Of a stretch of DNA of 64,000 bases, positions 1-9,200 are shown in pieces. The position numbers were made by a program, and so were the translations under genes. Source of the stretch: Adiantum capillus-veneris (Eukaryota > Streptophyta > Polypodiopsida > Polypodiales > Pteridaceae); assembly GCA_014529385.2 (NCBI GenBank), contig CM043956.1, positions 92,468,221-92,532,220 on the forward strand, given 5' to 3'. Positions within the stretch are counted from its first letter, which is position 1, and the number at the start of each line of letters is the position of its first letter. Below the pieces are notes generated by a model. That model made no database searches and was not told where the DNA came from. It worked only from the letters and a program-made list of their open reading frames with translations.

Positions 1-13
1 AATAGACCTACAA

Positions 14-842
14 GTGTCTTGCCCAATAGAATTTGTGGTGTTTGCTGCATGGCAGACGCGTGCCCGTCAACAGTCTTTCATGGATAAAGGTTGTGCTTTG
101 AAGCAATTTTTTAAAGCTTTTGCATCATACGAGGGTCTCGCAAGCAATCAAGCGTGTTATGCTTTCCCCCGGTGTTTGGACTTCTTCGAAGCAAGAACTT
201 GCTGATGCCATGGTTTTGCATTATCGACAGGTGTTTGCTGCTCATTCTCAAGCATCCTCGGTTGTCTACCATGCACGTCAATTGATGCTTTCCTTTGTTC
301 ATCTGATCATATCCTCACAGGATGCATGTCGCCTTGAGGACCCCTTTTACTACCTCGGAATTGCATAGTGCTTTTCTTGATTTGGGCTATTGGCAGTCTT
401 CTGGTTGGGATGGGCTTACTGTGGAATTCTTCCTCTCCTTTTGGGAAGCTCTTGAATTTCCGTTTCTTTTCATGATAAATGCAGCATGACAGAAACAGGA
501 TTTGCCATTATCTTGGAAAGAAGGTTTACTTAAATTGCTGCCTAAGCAAGCACTTTGCGAGCAATTCTCTCATTGGCATCGGATTACATTGATGCCGATG
601 ATTTACAAGATATTGGCTAAGATGCTGGTGCACCGCATTAAGGACTATCTTTTTGCAGGACTCCATCAGGCTCAATATGGTTTCATTCCGCGTCGCCAGA
701 TAATGGACAATTTGGCTAATATTATGATTGGGATGGAGTATGCTAAGTACACCCATTAGGATGTGCTGGTTATGCAAGTTGACATTGAAAAGGCCTTTGA
801 CACTGTACAATGGGATTTCATTGCTGCCACAATGATCAACCC
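14..842 (+). pseudogene. LINE (non-LTR retrotransposon) reverse transcriptase fragment
   Basis: Degenerate piece of a plant L1-type LINE ORF2. In one frame from about 346 onward the translation reads TTSELHSAFLDLG, then SSGWDGLTVEFFLSFW, then WKEGLLKLLPK, ITLMPMIYKILAKML, QYGFIPRRQIMDN and VDIEKAFDTVQWDFI. These are the ordered N-terminal reverse transcriptase blocks up to motif A, which holds the first catalytic Asp. In-frame stops lie at 487-489 (TGA) and 757-759 (TAG). The part before about 346 matches the linker upstream of RT but in other frames, so frameshifts are present. The YADD block, the 3' end and the poly-A tail are missing: similarity stops abruptly near 842, where antisense LINE ORF1 sequence begins. 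Not functional. Confidence 0.85.
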
Positions 843-1778
843 CCCATGACTTCCATGAGCAGAAGACCCAATACACAATAACCGGATGGTAGAAGTGGTA
901 CCCTCCCTAGCTCCGTATATAGGAGTGCCCAAGGTGTGCCCAAAGTGGGCAGCCGGCCCCAATCTCGGGCGACCGAACAAGGTACAACCTAGACTATGGG
1001 TGGCCAGCCCGGAGACACTAGTCGTACAAGGAAGTTCCCTAGACCTATGTGAAGCAGCAGAGTGGTGTAAATCTAACAGGAAATCATTGTTGCTGGTATG
1101 GTGTACGACGACCACGAGGGGGGTCCAAACTAGCATGGTGGTCCTTGGTGGCGACGGCCACGGACCTGCTACCATCCCTCCTCTGCCTGGGCTCCAAGCT
1201 CGGAGGAGGAACCCGTCGAAGCTCCCTGTGTCTCTGTCTATTGTGTCTGGCCAACCCTAGGAGGCTGGGTCTGAGTCAGGGTCTATGTCGAAGGTTTGTG
1301 CCTCCTCCAAGGACAGGCCTTTGTAAGATCACCCATCTGTCGAGAAATAAATCATTGGTTCCGATGGCCCGAGCATGTAATATTCTAGTGGAGCCAACCA
1401 CCTCCACCCAAGGTAGTAGAACGACGTTTAGGAGGGTGTGGGTATCACTAACCATAACACGTATTGTAGGTATGCCATCTGACTCTGCAGGTACAGAAGC
1501 TGTTGTGCGAGGTGTCTCCAAGGACAGTCCCAATCTCTGAACCAGTCCTCGAAAGGAGCGGAAGGTACTCTCTCCTCAGGCCTAGGAAGTAGATTGAGAT
1601 GGGAAGGTGTGCATCCTCAACGAGAACATCAGTAGCCGGATCAAATCCATGGCGCCACTGCCAAAAGTGAGCTCTAACTACTCCGATGGCCACTAGGGTC
1701 ATCGCAATGACCTAGGACACCATCTCGGAAGACTCAAACTCTATCTGAAAGTAGTCGTGCGCTCGAGAAGCTATACGT
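843..1778 (-). pseudogene. LINE ORF1 (DUF4283-like) relic, left half, split by the gypsy insertion
   Basis: Read on the minus strand, 1702-1448 gives AHFWQWRHGFDPATDVLVEDAH followed by LPISIYFLGLRREYLPLLS and GSEIGTVLGDT. This is the pattern of the RNA-binding DUF4283-type domain of plant LINE ORF1 proteins. A second frame (1533-1276) continues with IRVMVSDTHTLLNVVLLPWVEVVG, the stretch that normally precedes the zinc knuckle, so at least one frameshift separates them. The N-terminal half of the same domain lies on the other side of the gypsy element (from 11,810). The 843-1270 part is GC-rich and matches no domain I recognise. The family call is from residue patterns only. Confidence 0.6.
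1775..1778. repeat. Target-site duplication ACGT (left); partner at 11810-11813
   Basis: ACGT directly precedes the TG of the 5' LTR and directly follows the CA of the 3' LTR. Joining the flanks restores a continuous antisense LINE ORF1 reading, and a related sequence near 41,460 shows the unoccupied arrangement, which supports the boundary. Ty3/gypsy elements usually make 5 bp; four are certain here. Confidence 0.8.
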
Positions 1779-2607
1779 TGTCGTGTTGTGACATGTACAT
1801 AGTGGGAACACATGCTACAAGAGTTATCTTGTAACTTTTTAGATACATAATTATATTTCCTATAATGTACATATGCATATGTAAGTATAAATATAAGCTT
1901 TCTATCTCATCTTATTATTTATCTCAAGGGTAATGTATTCTTACTTTACCATCAAAAAAATACTATGGGAAAAGTGTCAATAGCTCCGCCTCTTTAACTT
2001 GGGGCAAGAAAAAGCATTGATTCTTTATTTCTACTATTTCATTATCATCTCACACCCTAGCTAGATCCTATATCTAAGGTAAACTCCAATATATATATAT
2101 TCTATGTATTTTTTATACTTTTCTTATATTTCTTTTTAAATAGCTACTAGGAGAGAATCAAATCCTAGTGGGACACTAGGTGGCATGATTTCAAAGATAC
2201 ACTTATTTTAATGCATTATTGCAAGCATGATTACAAAACTTTGTCAAGGAGCAATGTCATGATTTCATATGGCATGAGGTGTCCTTTGGAATCAAATGAA
2301 AGTCTAGGCTAAGGGGACCACATGAAGACTTTTGCTGCCAGAAATGGACCCTATTTTGATGAATTTTTTACACAAGGTTCCAATCCGAATTGGAGAATGA
2401 TTTTAAAATGAAAATCGTAGCTAATGAGCTGAAGTTTCTGCCCATATTTTTACTTTTTTATTTGGAGCTACGGTTGAGGAGATATGATTAAAATACTGGA
2501 TCCCAGTCTGCCCACATCATGCAGGGACAGCTCATTTCCAACTTTTCCAATTCCTGTTCACACTGGCTCCTCTCTTCTTGTGTAAACCCTTGTGGGTTCC
2601 CTTCACC

Positions 2608-2615
2608 TATAAAAG
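2608..2615 (+). promoter_or_regulatory. LTR promoter TATA box (TATAAAAG)
   Basis: TATAAAAG lies in the LTR with a CT-rich stretch following it, so transcription probably starts near 2635-2645. The identical motif is at 10631-10638 in the 3' LTR. The start itself is inferred from the usual spacing. Confidence 0.65.
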
Positions 2616-2867
2616 GGGACCTCTTCTTCCTTGGAAGGAACTCAAGCATTCAAGCCATTGATGAGAGGAATTCTTGAGGGAGTGAGTAGTAATGCCTAAT
2701 TGTACTTAGCCCCATTAACATAAGCCCAAGCCTACACTTTCTCCTAGAGGAAAACTAGCCATTCTTGTACGCCATCCTTGGAGGATCAACTCTAATCAAA
2801 GAAGGTGTCGTACTTGGCGTATCAATCAACGTTGAATTCTCCCCTCTTCTTCTCTCTCCCATCAATA

Positions 2868-3044
2868 ATGGTGCCGAAGGGTTTCAAGTAAGATGTGTTC
2901 TACATTGATGTTTTCTTGATTTCTTGTTGTTTTCATTTTCATCTCTAATCCAACATATATAAATGTATCTAATCTCATCTCCTTAACCAAACCTATCTCT
3001 CTCATTCTTAGTAATTCATCCTCTCTAGGTTCTCTTTGCTACAG
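2868..3044 (+). other. Candidate leader intron with short upstream ORF in the LTR
   Basis: An ATG at 2868 opens a 7-codon ORF that runs into a strong donor-like site, CAA|GTAAGA, at 2888. A pyrimidine-rich stretch ending TTTGCTACAG gives a good acceptor at 3044, for a 157-nt intron. Splicing would extend the short ORF to about 20 codons. The same sites are in the 3' LTR. No transcript evidence is available; this is signal reading only. Confidence 0.3.
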
Positions 3045-3157
3045 GTACATCTCTCCCCGCAGTATCCTTATTGTCTACGGGCAAGAATAGGGCTTGGGAG
3101 GGAAACTTCTCATCTCTTCACTTCTCTCATATCTACATTTCTCACATACTATCCTAG

Positions 3158-3376
3158 ATGAATAACCCACATGATGATCATTTCTATCGCTTTCACTCTG
3201 TACGATCTATTAGAATTAACGTATGGATTAGTCGTAAAATACACTTTCAACAACGTATAGTGTTTCTCTTCGGCCCTGAAAGGCTCAATGAAATACTTCT
3301 ATCACCCGATCTCATCATACTACCTCTCATAGACTATAATTTTTCTTTTGATGTAAGCGTAGTTATCTTGCTATGA
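3158..3376 (+). CDS. LTR-encoded small protein A (72 aa), unknown function
   Basis: 72-codon ORF in the transcribed part of the 5' LTR. I recognise no known family. Its C-terminal two thirds (residues 20-72) align without gaps to small protein B encoded directly downstream. About 23 of 53 positions are identical, including FQ, LFG, RLN, ILP, I-x-Y, S and DV. At about 15 of those 23 shared residues the codons differ synonymously (for example CTC TTC GGC against CTA TTT GGT), which suggests that protein sequence, not DNA, was conserved after duplication. The stop overlaps the ATG of ORF B (ATGA, 3373-3376). The C-terminus is hydrophobic (VSVVILL). It is identical in the 3' LTR. No obvious signal peptide. 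Position ahead of gag means it would also act as an upstream ORF. Confidence 0.45.
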   Translation: MNNPHDDHFYRFHSVRSIRINVWISRKIHFQQRIVFLFGPERLNEILLSPDLIILPLIDYNFSFDVSVVILL

Positions 3377-3585
3377 ACCAAGAGGATTTGTACACACAAT
3401 TAATCCCAATCACTAGACAAAATATATATATTATGGTAAGCACAAAACTACAATTCCAAAGAACAATTCGTAGCCTATTTGGTCAGCCAAGATTGAATGC
3501 CATTAACTCATCCATTAACCCTTTCATATTACCCATGATACGATATGACCATAGCCTTGATGTTTTCATCTTCGTATTGTTTTGA
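3373..3585 (+). CDS. LTR-encoded small protein B (70 aa), homologue of protein A
   Basis: 70-codon ORF starting inside the stop of ORF A (ATGA overlap). It is homologous to protein A over residues 18-70 with the shared pattern FQ..I..LFG..RLN.I..S....ILP.I.Y..S.DV. The N-terminal 17 residues differ. It ends in a hydrophobic run (FIFVLF). The ATGA overlap would allow termination-reinitiation if A is translated. The 65-aa antisense ORF at 3483-3680 overlaps it and is treated as a shadow. Function unknown. It could instead be a decayed domain of a once larger accessory gene. Confidence 0.45.
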   Translation: MNQEDLYTQLIPITRQNIYIMVSTKLQFQRTIRSLFGQPRLNAINSSINPFILPMIRYDHSLDVFIFVLF

Positions 3586-3793
3586 CATTCTCTTTTGCGT
3601 TCTTTCTTTGTGTGTGTGAATGCAAGAGAGAAAGAGTGAGTCTTCTTTGATTGCACTTCTTTCCAAACCCTAGTCTTCATGGCATCTATGGTTTAACTCC
3701 TTCATATAATTTTTGTTGAGTTCTCTCACAAACTCTCACAACCATAAGCCCGGTGCTTTCCTGGCAAGACCGCAAATTTCTCGACATAATTTT

Positions 3794-3812
3794 TGGTGAA
3801 CCCGACGTGAAT
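3794..3812 (+). promoter_or_regulatory. Putative primer-binding site
   Basis: TGGTGAACCCGACGTGAAT starts seven bases after the 5' LTR ends, the expected place for the tRNA primer site. It begins TGG, as a site complementary to a CCA tail should, but it is not the initiator-Met site (TGGTATCAGAGC) used by other elements in this window. I could not assign the tRNA from memory. Confidence 0.6.
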
Positions 3813-3840
3813 CTGCTAGGGTGAGAGTTTGTGGGTAACC

Positions 3841-6216
3841 ATGGGTGATCATGTTGAGCAACAGGGTATGCATTTTGACCCAGCAACAATGCAAATGTTT
3901 CAAGCATTTGCAATGTTCATGCAACAACAACATGCTACTGAAAGAAGGGAGATTTCAGCAACGAAGGCCATACAAGCGGTCGTCAACAGAATGGATCAGT
4001 TCAATGGCAAAGATGTAACCAAGTACTTACGCGAGTATGTGAAGGAGATGGAGCTGCATCGCGTGTCAGAAGGTGAGATGATTCAAAGCTTTGAGCTAGT
4101 TGTTGCTCCAGAAATTAGGGAGCATGTTAGGGCAATTAAAGATGGGCATGGGAGAAATTGGGAAGAACTCAAAGTAGCTTTAAAGGAGGAATATTTCATG
4201 GAGGACTCTGAGAGAGTGACCAAAAGGACATTCTTAGAATGGGTAGTCAAGCCAAAGCAAGGACTATCAATAACAGAGCTACTTAGGGAATTTGAGCGGC
4301 GCTATGTACAACTCACTAGGACAGAAAGGGCCACACTAGATGCAGAGAAGATAGATCTTTTCTTACAAGCTGCAGGTAAAGAGTTTCAAGAAAATTTGGA
4401 GCTTCTTCTTGAAGATAAAGATGCTGAGCAAGGACTAAAAACCGACTGGAATGAGGTTGAAGGTGCTGTCTCGCTGCTTGCCAAACGACAAAGAAGAAGG
4501 GACAAGATGGTAGTAAACACTACAAGTCCTTCCACCTCAACTTCTGACAAAATGGTAAAGCCTACTTTTATCGCTCCTAAGTTTGATGAGTCCATGCTAG
4601 ATGAGCTTGTGAAGGGAATGCGTGACTTGAAGGTGAAGTTTGCAAAGCTTGAAGAAAAAGGCCAACCATCAGGGCCACTTCCTAGGCAAAGACAACAACC
4701 CAAAGAAGGGTTTGTTAATAGATGTATTTGGTGTGATAGTACAAACCATGTAAGAAGGGATTGTGATGATTTTAGTGATGCTTTGTCAAAAGATGTTGTC
4801 TTTTTTAAGGATGGTAAAATCCACTTAAGAGAGACAGGTCTACCCTTGAGAACTAACTTTGGGAAGGGGGGAATGCAAACCTTAGTTGAAGATATGGCAA
4901 CCAAGCATGTCACCTCTTCAGTTGAGGCAGCTACTTATGGAGTAAAAATTGAACATTTTTGTGATGAAGAGGTGAGTGACTATCATGGTCAAATTTGGCC
5001 AAATGTCATGCAATTAGCTAAAAAGGGAAAGCTTACAAAAGAGATTCTATATGAAGCAGGTGATTGCATACGTCTAGAAACAGGATGGAATGATCTAGTG
5101 GACTCATTGTCAGTGCATGCCTACATTACAAAATGCCAACAAAATGAGGCAATTGTAGAAGAGAAGCGCAGACGTGAGAATGCTGATGAAGGACCGTCAA
5201 AAAGAGCTTCTAGAAGTGGGGGAAGAAGCGACTCAATGCCTTCTCAAACACCCTCAACACAAGGAGCATCTCCACCTGAAGTACTCATGGAGGAGTCTAC
5301 AACAGGAAAGAAGAAAGAGCCAATGAAAGGTAAGACAAAAGGCCCAACTTATAAACTACAATCTGATATTGAGGTTGCTACAGATTTAAAGAAAGTCTTG
5401 GAGGAAAGGATCTTGAATAGCAAGATTGAGTTTACTCTGGGAGAAGTTCTTGGCATTGCAAAGCGTGAATTCCATGAGGAGATCATTGACATCATCAAGA
5501 GAAAGAGGCAAACCCTTGCTGAAGTTTCTCGTCCACAGGTTGAAGGGGAAACTTCAAAGACACAAGGGATGCAACTGCAAAATAAGGAGAATGATGGAGC
5601 TGTGGTAGGATGCTACCAATCTAGTGGGAGAGTGAAGCAAGTGTATTTCTCAAATGATGATGAAGAAGTTGAAGATATTCCTAGGAGTTACTATTCACGA
5701 AGTCATTGGGCAAGGGCTACTACAGAAACTTTGGTCAAGGTAGGTGATCTTGAAGAGCCATTTGTTGCCTTGATTGACCATGGTTCAGAAATAAACATAA
5801 TGTCAAAGAGTCTCTACAACAAGTGCAAATGGCCGATGGACACAGATCATGGCTGGATGGTAAAAGTGGCAAACAATTCATCCGGTGAATTGTATGCAGC
5901 ATGTCCAAGTGTGAAGGTAACAATAGGTGATGTAAAGATTGACCAAAACTTCTTTGTACAGGATACATCTTCATATCATCTCATCCTTGGACAGCCCTAC
6001 ATTGTGGGAGTTCGAATGGAAACAAAGGTAATGGACGATGGTTCAGCATATGCTAGGATACGTAGCAAAGATGGTAAACGTGCTGTCCAATTCCTCACAG
6101 TTTGTGTAAACCATGAAAGAAATCGTGACAACCTCAGAGAACATCCTCTACCAAAGGTGAGCAAAGAGTTTCATGATCATAGAGAAATGATGGGTTTTGG
6201 CCAAGTACCATTGTAA
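3841..6216 (+). CDS. gag-pro: Gag-protease polyprotein of the gypsy element (791 aa)
   Basis: Capsid, nucleocapsid and protease precursor. I chose the ATG at 3841; the frame extends to a TTG at 3829, but that codon is an unlikely plant start. Order: a gag/capsid-like helical region (about 4000-4500, FNGKDVTKYLREYVKEM onward), a CCHC zinc knuckle C-x2-C-x4-H-x4-C at about 4723-4764, a charged low-complexity linker, a segment KVLEERILNSKIEFTLGEVL (about 5395-5455) that recalls the pre-protease DUF4100-like region of fungal gypsy elements, and then a retropepsin (about 5690-6110). The catalytic triad at 5776-5784 reads DHG rather than DSG or DTG; the ILGQP motif near the domain end is present. 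The ORF ends in TAA at 6214-6216, inside the predicted frameshift pseudoknot. Having protease in the gag frame and RT in the -1 frame resembles the layout of alpharetroviruses. Confidence 0.9.
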   Translation: MGDHVEQQGMHFDPATMQMFQAFAMFMQQQHATERREISATKAIQAVVNRMDQFNGKDVTKYLREYVKEMELHRVSEGEMIQSFELVVAPEIREHVRAIKDGHGRNWEELKVALKEEYFMEDSERVTKRTFLEWVVKPKQGLSITELLREFERRYVQLTRTERATLDAEKIDLFLQAAGKEFQENLELLLEDKDAEQGLKTDWNEVEGAVSLLAKRQRRRDKMVVNTTSPSTSTSDKMVKPTFIAPKFDESMLDELVKGMRDLKVKFAKLEEKGQPSGPLPRQRQQPKEGFVNRCIWCDSTNHVRRDCDDFSDALSKDVVFFKDGKIHLRETGLPLRTNFGKGGMQTLVEDMATKHVTSSVEAATYGVKIEHFCDEEVSDYHGQIWPNVMQLAKKGKLTKEILYEAGDCIRLETGWNDLVDSLSVHAYITKCQQNEAIVEEKRRRENADEGPSKRASRSGGRSDSMPSQTPSTQGASPPEVLMEESTTGKKKEPMKGKTKGPTYKLQSDIEVATDLKKVLEERILNSKIEFTLGEVLGIAKREFHEEIIDIIKRKRQTLAEVSRPQVEGETSKTQGMQLQNKENDGAVVGCYQSSGRVKQVYFSNDDEEVEDIPRSYYSRSHWARATTETLVKVGDLEEPFVALIDHGSEINIMSKSLYNKCKWPMDTDHGWMVKVANNSSGELYAACPSVKVTIGDVKIDQNFFVQDTSSYHLILGQPYIVGVRMETKVMDDGSAYARIRSKDGKRAVQFLTVCVNHERNRDNLREHPLPKVSKEFHDHREMMGFGQVPL

Positions 6217-9200
6217 AGCGGGATTGCAGTGGTACAGAAAGAAAAAGGGTCTCGCCTGATCCAAAAATAGGTGAAGCATTTTCAACGAGCTCCTTGGTAA
6301 CAAAGAATGGATCAGTATGTTTTACAAAACTTGAAGATTTGAAGAGATGCGAGAAGCAATATGTGCATAATGTACAAATAGGCATGAAAAAGAGTGGGTT
6401 GCTAGAGCCTACTGAAAATGTTTTGGGTTTGTGTGAACAAGTTTCTTTTGTAGATACTATGGGTGAGCTTGATGCTATAATGAGGTCTAGTGTGCATCTT
6501 GAAAATGAAGTTGTGGAAGTTTGCTCTATGGAAATGTATCAAGTAATAGAAGCCTTTAAAGAAAGCCAAACAGTTGGCCCAGAAGTCCATGTTGAAACTA
6601 AATACAAGAGTGTAGCAAAGAAGGTGAAACCAGTAGCTTCACCCTTACCACCCAACAACAGGGAAAAGATTGAACAGGCTTCTTTACAACCAAGTTTGCG
6701 GAATCCTAAAAAGATCGGGCATACCTTCACAAAGGAGTCTTTTCAAGAGTTGCAGATTGGTTGCAAGGAGTTTCTAACACTAGAGGAGACAAAGTGCTTC
6801 AAAGAAATGCTTTCAAAGCATGGTAAGGCTTTTGCATTTGAGCCACATGAGATAGGATGTGTTGATCCTTATATTGTAGCTCCTATGGTAATTTTCACAA
6901 TACCTCATGTGCCTTGGAATCTGCGGCCTATTCCGGTTCCAAAGGCTCATTTGCCAAAGTTGGTAGAGCTACTGAATGAGAAAATCAAAATGGGAATCTT
7001 GGAGCCTTCTTGTGCTCCATACTCAAACAGGTGGTTCACAGTTCCAAAGAAGAATGGTTCTCTACGCTTCATCCAAGATATGCAACCAGTGAACAAGGTT
7101 ACAATTAGAAATGTAGGAACAGGTCCAATTGTGGATGAATTTGCAGAGGCGTTTGCAGGGAGGGCAATCTACTCAATGGGGGATCTCTACTCAGGGTATG
7201 ATCAATTTCAGCTTGCAATCGAAAGCAGAGACTTGACAACCATGAGGACACCTTTGGGTTTGGTAAGGATGTGTACCTTGCCACAGGGAGCAACCAACTC
7301 GGTTGCACATATGATGAATGGGATGAATAAGGTCTTACGTGACTTTATTCCTCAAATCACAATGCCTTTCATTGATGATTTGCCTATCAAAGGATGTGAA
7401 GAAAATGACAAAGATGAAGCTTTGGATCTCAAGGGATGTCGCAGGTTTGTGGTAAATCACATAAATGATTGTGATAAAATTTTGTCTAGGTTGGAAGAAG
7501 TGAATCTTACATTGTCGGGGAAAAAGTCTATGTTTGGTGTCAATGAAGTGCTCATTGTGGGGCACATGTGCGGGCCATATGGTAGGAAACCTTGTCCATC
7601 AAAGGTAGATGCCATCCAAAGAATGAAAGAAACATGTACTAGCATCACTGAGGTTAGAAGATTTCTAGGAGCATGTGTCTTCTATGTTATTTGGATTCCA
7701 CATTATGCACATGTAGCTGATCCTCTTTATCAGCTGCTTAGAAAGAATCAAAAGTTTAAATGGACAGAAGCACATGTAAAATCCATGAAAAAGCTAAAGG
7801 AGTTACTCCAGTCAGCAACGACTCTGAGAAAGGTAGACTATGAGTGTCAAAGGCCAGTGATTGTGACAGTAGATACCAGTCCTACAGGGATTGGATGGGC
7901 AATAGGGCAAGATGACAAAGAAGGACACAGGTATGTGGTAAGATTTGGAGCAAAGGTACTAAGTGCTCGCCAAAGAAACTATCCACAGATAAAGAGAGAG
8001 TTATGGGGTATGGTTACAGCCTTGAAAAGTGGAAAAGAGTACCTAATTGGTGCATGTGTGGTTGTAGAAACAGATTGTCTACCACTTCTTGGGATGATTA
8101 CAAGCTGCTCAACACCAGACATTGCTATGTTGCGGTGGATTGCCTACATTAAGTCCTTAAATCCCGAGTTTAAGCACATTGAAGGTAAAGACAATACAGT
8201 GGCAGATATGCTATCAAGGGCAAGGTATGAAGATGAGTCAGAAATGATTGATGAGGGAGATGATGTAGGCACAAAATTCTATTCTATCTCTCATGTCAAA
8301 GGTAACAATGTCTGCATGACTAATTCACTTGAATTGTTCTTGAAAGATCTTTATGAAGGTGATTGGCTTTCTATTGGAAGGTACTTGAGTACTCTAACAA
8401 AACAGGATGATTGGTCTGAACAAGAATTCAAGAGAATACGCAGGAAAGCATATGGGTACTTTTTAAGGGATGGTTACTTGTGGAAGCATCCTAAACAAAA
8501 GGGTGCTACACCACAACGGGTTATATGTAAAAAAGAGACTCAAGTAAAGCTCATGCAAGAGTTTCATGAGAGTCTATGGGCTGGACACAGGGGTGTGTGG
8601 GCAACCTTCTCCAAGTTGAAAGAAAAATACTGGTGGAAGGGTATGTATAAAGATGTATCTCAGTTTGTAGAGTCATGTGTAACTTGTCAAATGTATTCAA
8701 ATGTTCGACATCGTGATGGATTGCACCCTACATATCCACTAGCCATGCACTATAAATGGGTTGTGGATCTAGTCACGATGCCTTTAGGACTCTGGCAGAT
8801 GAGATACTTGGTTCTTGCACGAGAGGACCTCACTAACCAGGTTGAAGGAAGAGCATTAAGAGCTAAGACCACAGAAGCTGTGTGCAAATTCCTTCTTGAT
8901 GAGGTGATTTGCCGTTATGGTTGTGTGGGAAAAATCACTGCAGATCGAGGTGAACTGGATGCCGAAGAAGCAAGGGAGTTCTTTTCTAGATTAGGGATCA
9001 AGCTTTCTCTTACTACAGCTTACAACCCTGAAGGCAATGGAAAGAGTGAAAGAGGGCATCCTCCTATCATCAAAGCTTTGGCCAAGGCTTGCGAAGGAAG
9101 AATTGGTGAGTGGCCAAAACTGTTACCATATGCTTTATGGGCTGATCGTACAACACATAGCTCAGTAACTGGCTACATGCCTGCGGAGCTAATGTATGGT

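Larger units (their letters stand above)
1779..3786 (+). repeat. 5' LTR of the gypsy element
   Basis: 2,008 bp, TGTCG...CGACA. It holds an AT-rich U3, a TATA box at 2608-2615, and about 1.15 kb downstream of the predicted start that would be in the transcript. That downstream part has a candidate leader intron and two overlapping small ORFs (3158-3376 and 3373-3585). The twin LTR is 9802-11809 (offset 8,023). A distant relative of the U3 part lies near 35.4-36.0 kb. Confidence 0.95.

Noticed and set aside
843-1540. Plus-strand ORFs of 124 and 163 codons
   Set aside because: Opposite strand and frames to the LINE ORF1 relic, with no domain of their own; treated as shadows.
3483-3680. 65-codon minus-strand ORF in the LTR (and copy at 11,506-11,703)
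   Set aside because: Lies antisense to LTR ORF B and has no promoter or homologue; the codon-level argument supports the plus strand.
6183-6216. Gag-pol frame change as an ordinary disabling mutation
   Set aside because: Considered the main alternative, but a single indel would not be expected to leave a slippery heptamer and a correctly spaced two-stem pseudoknot in the 34-nt overlap. Kept as the refuting scenario.
6294-6296. TTG at 6294 as the start of pol
   Set aside because: The frame is open from 6183, TTG is a poor start in plants, and the frameshift signal explains expression without a separate start.
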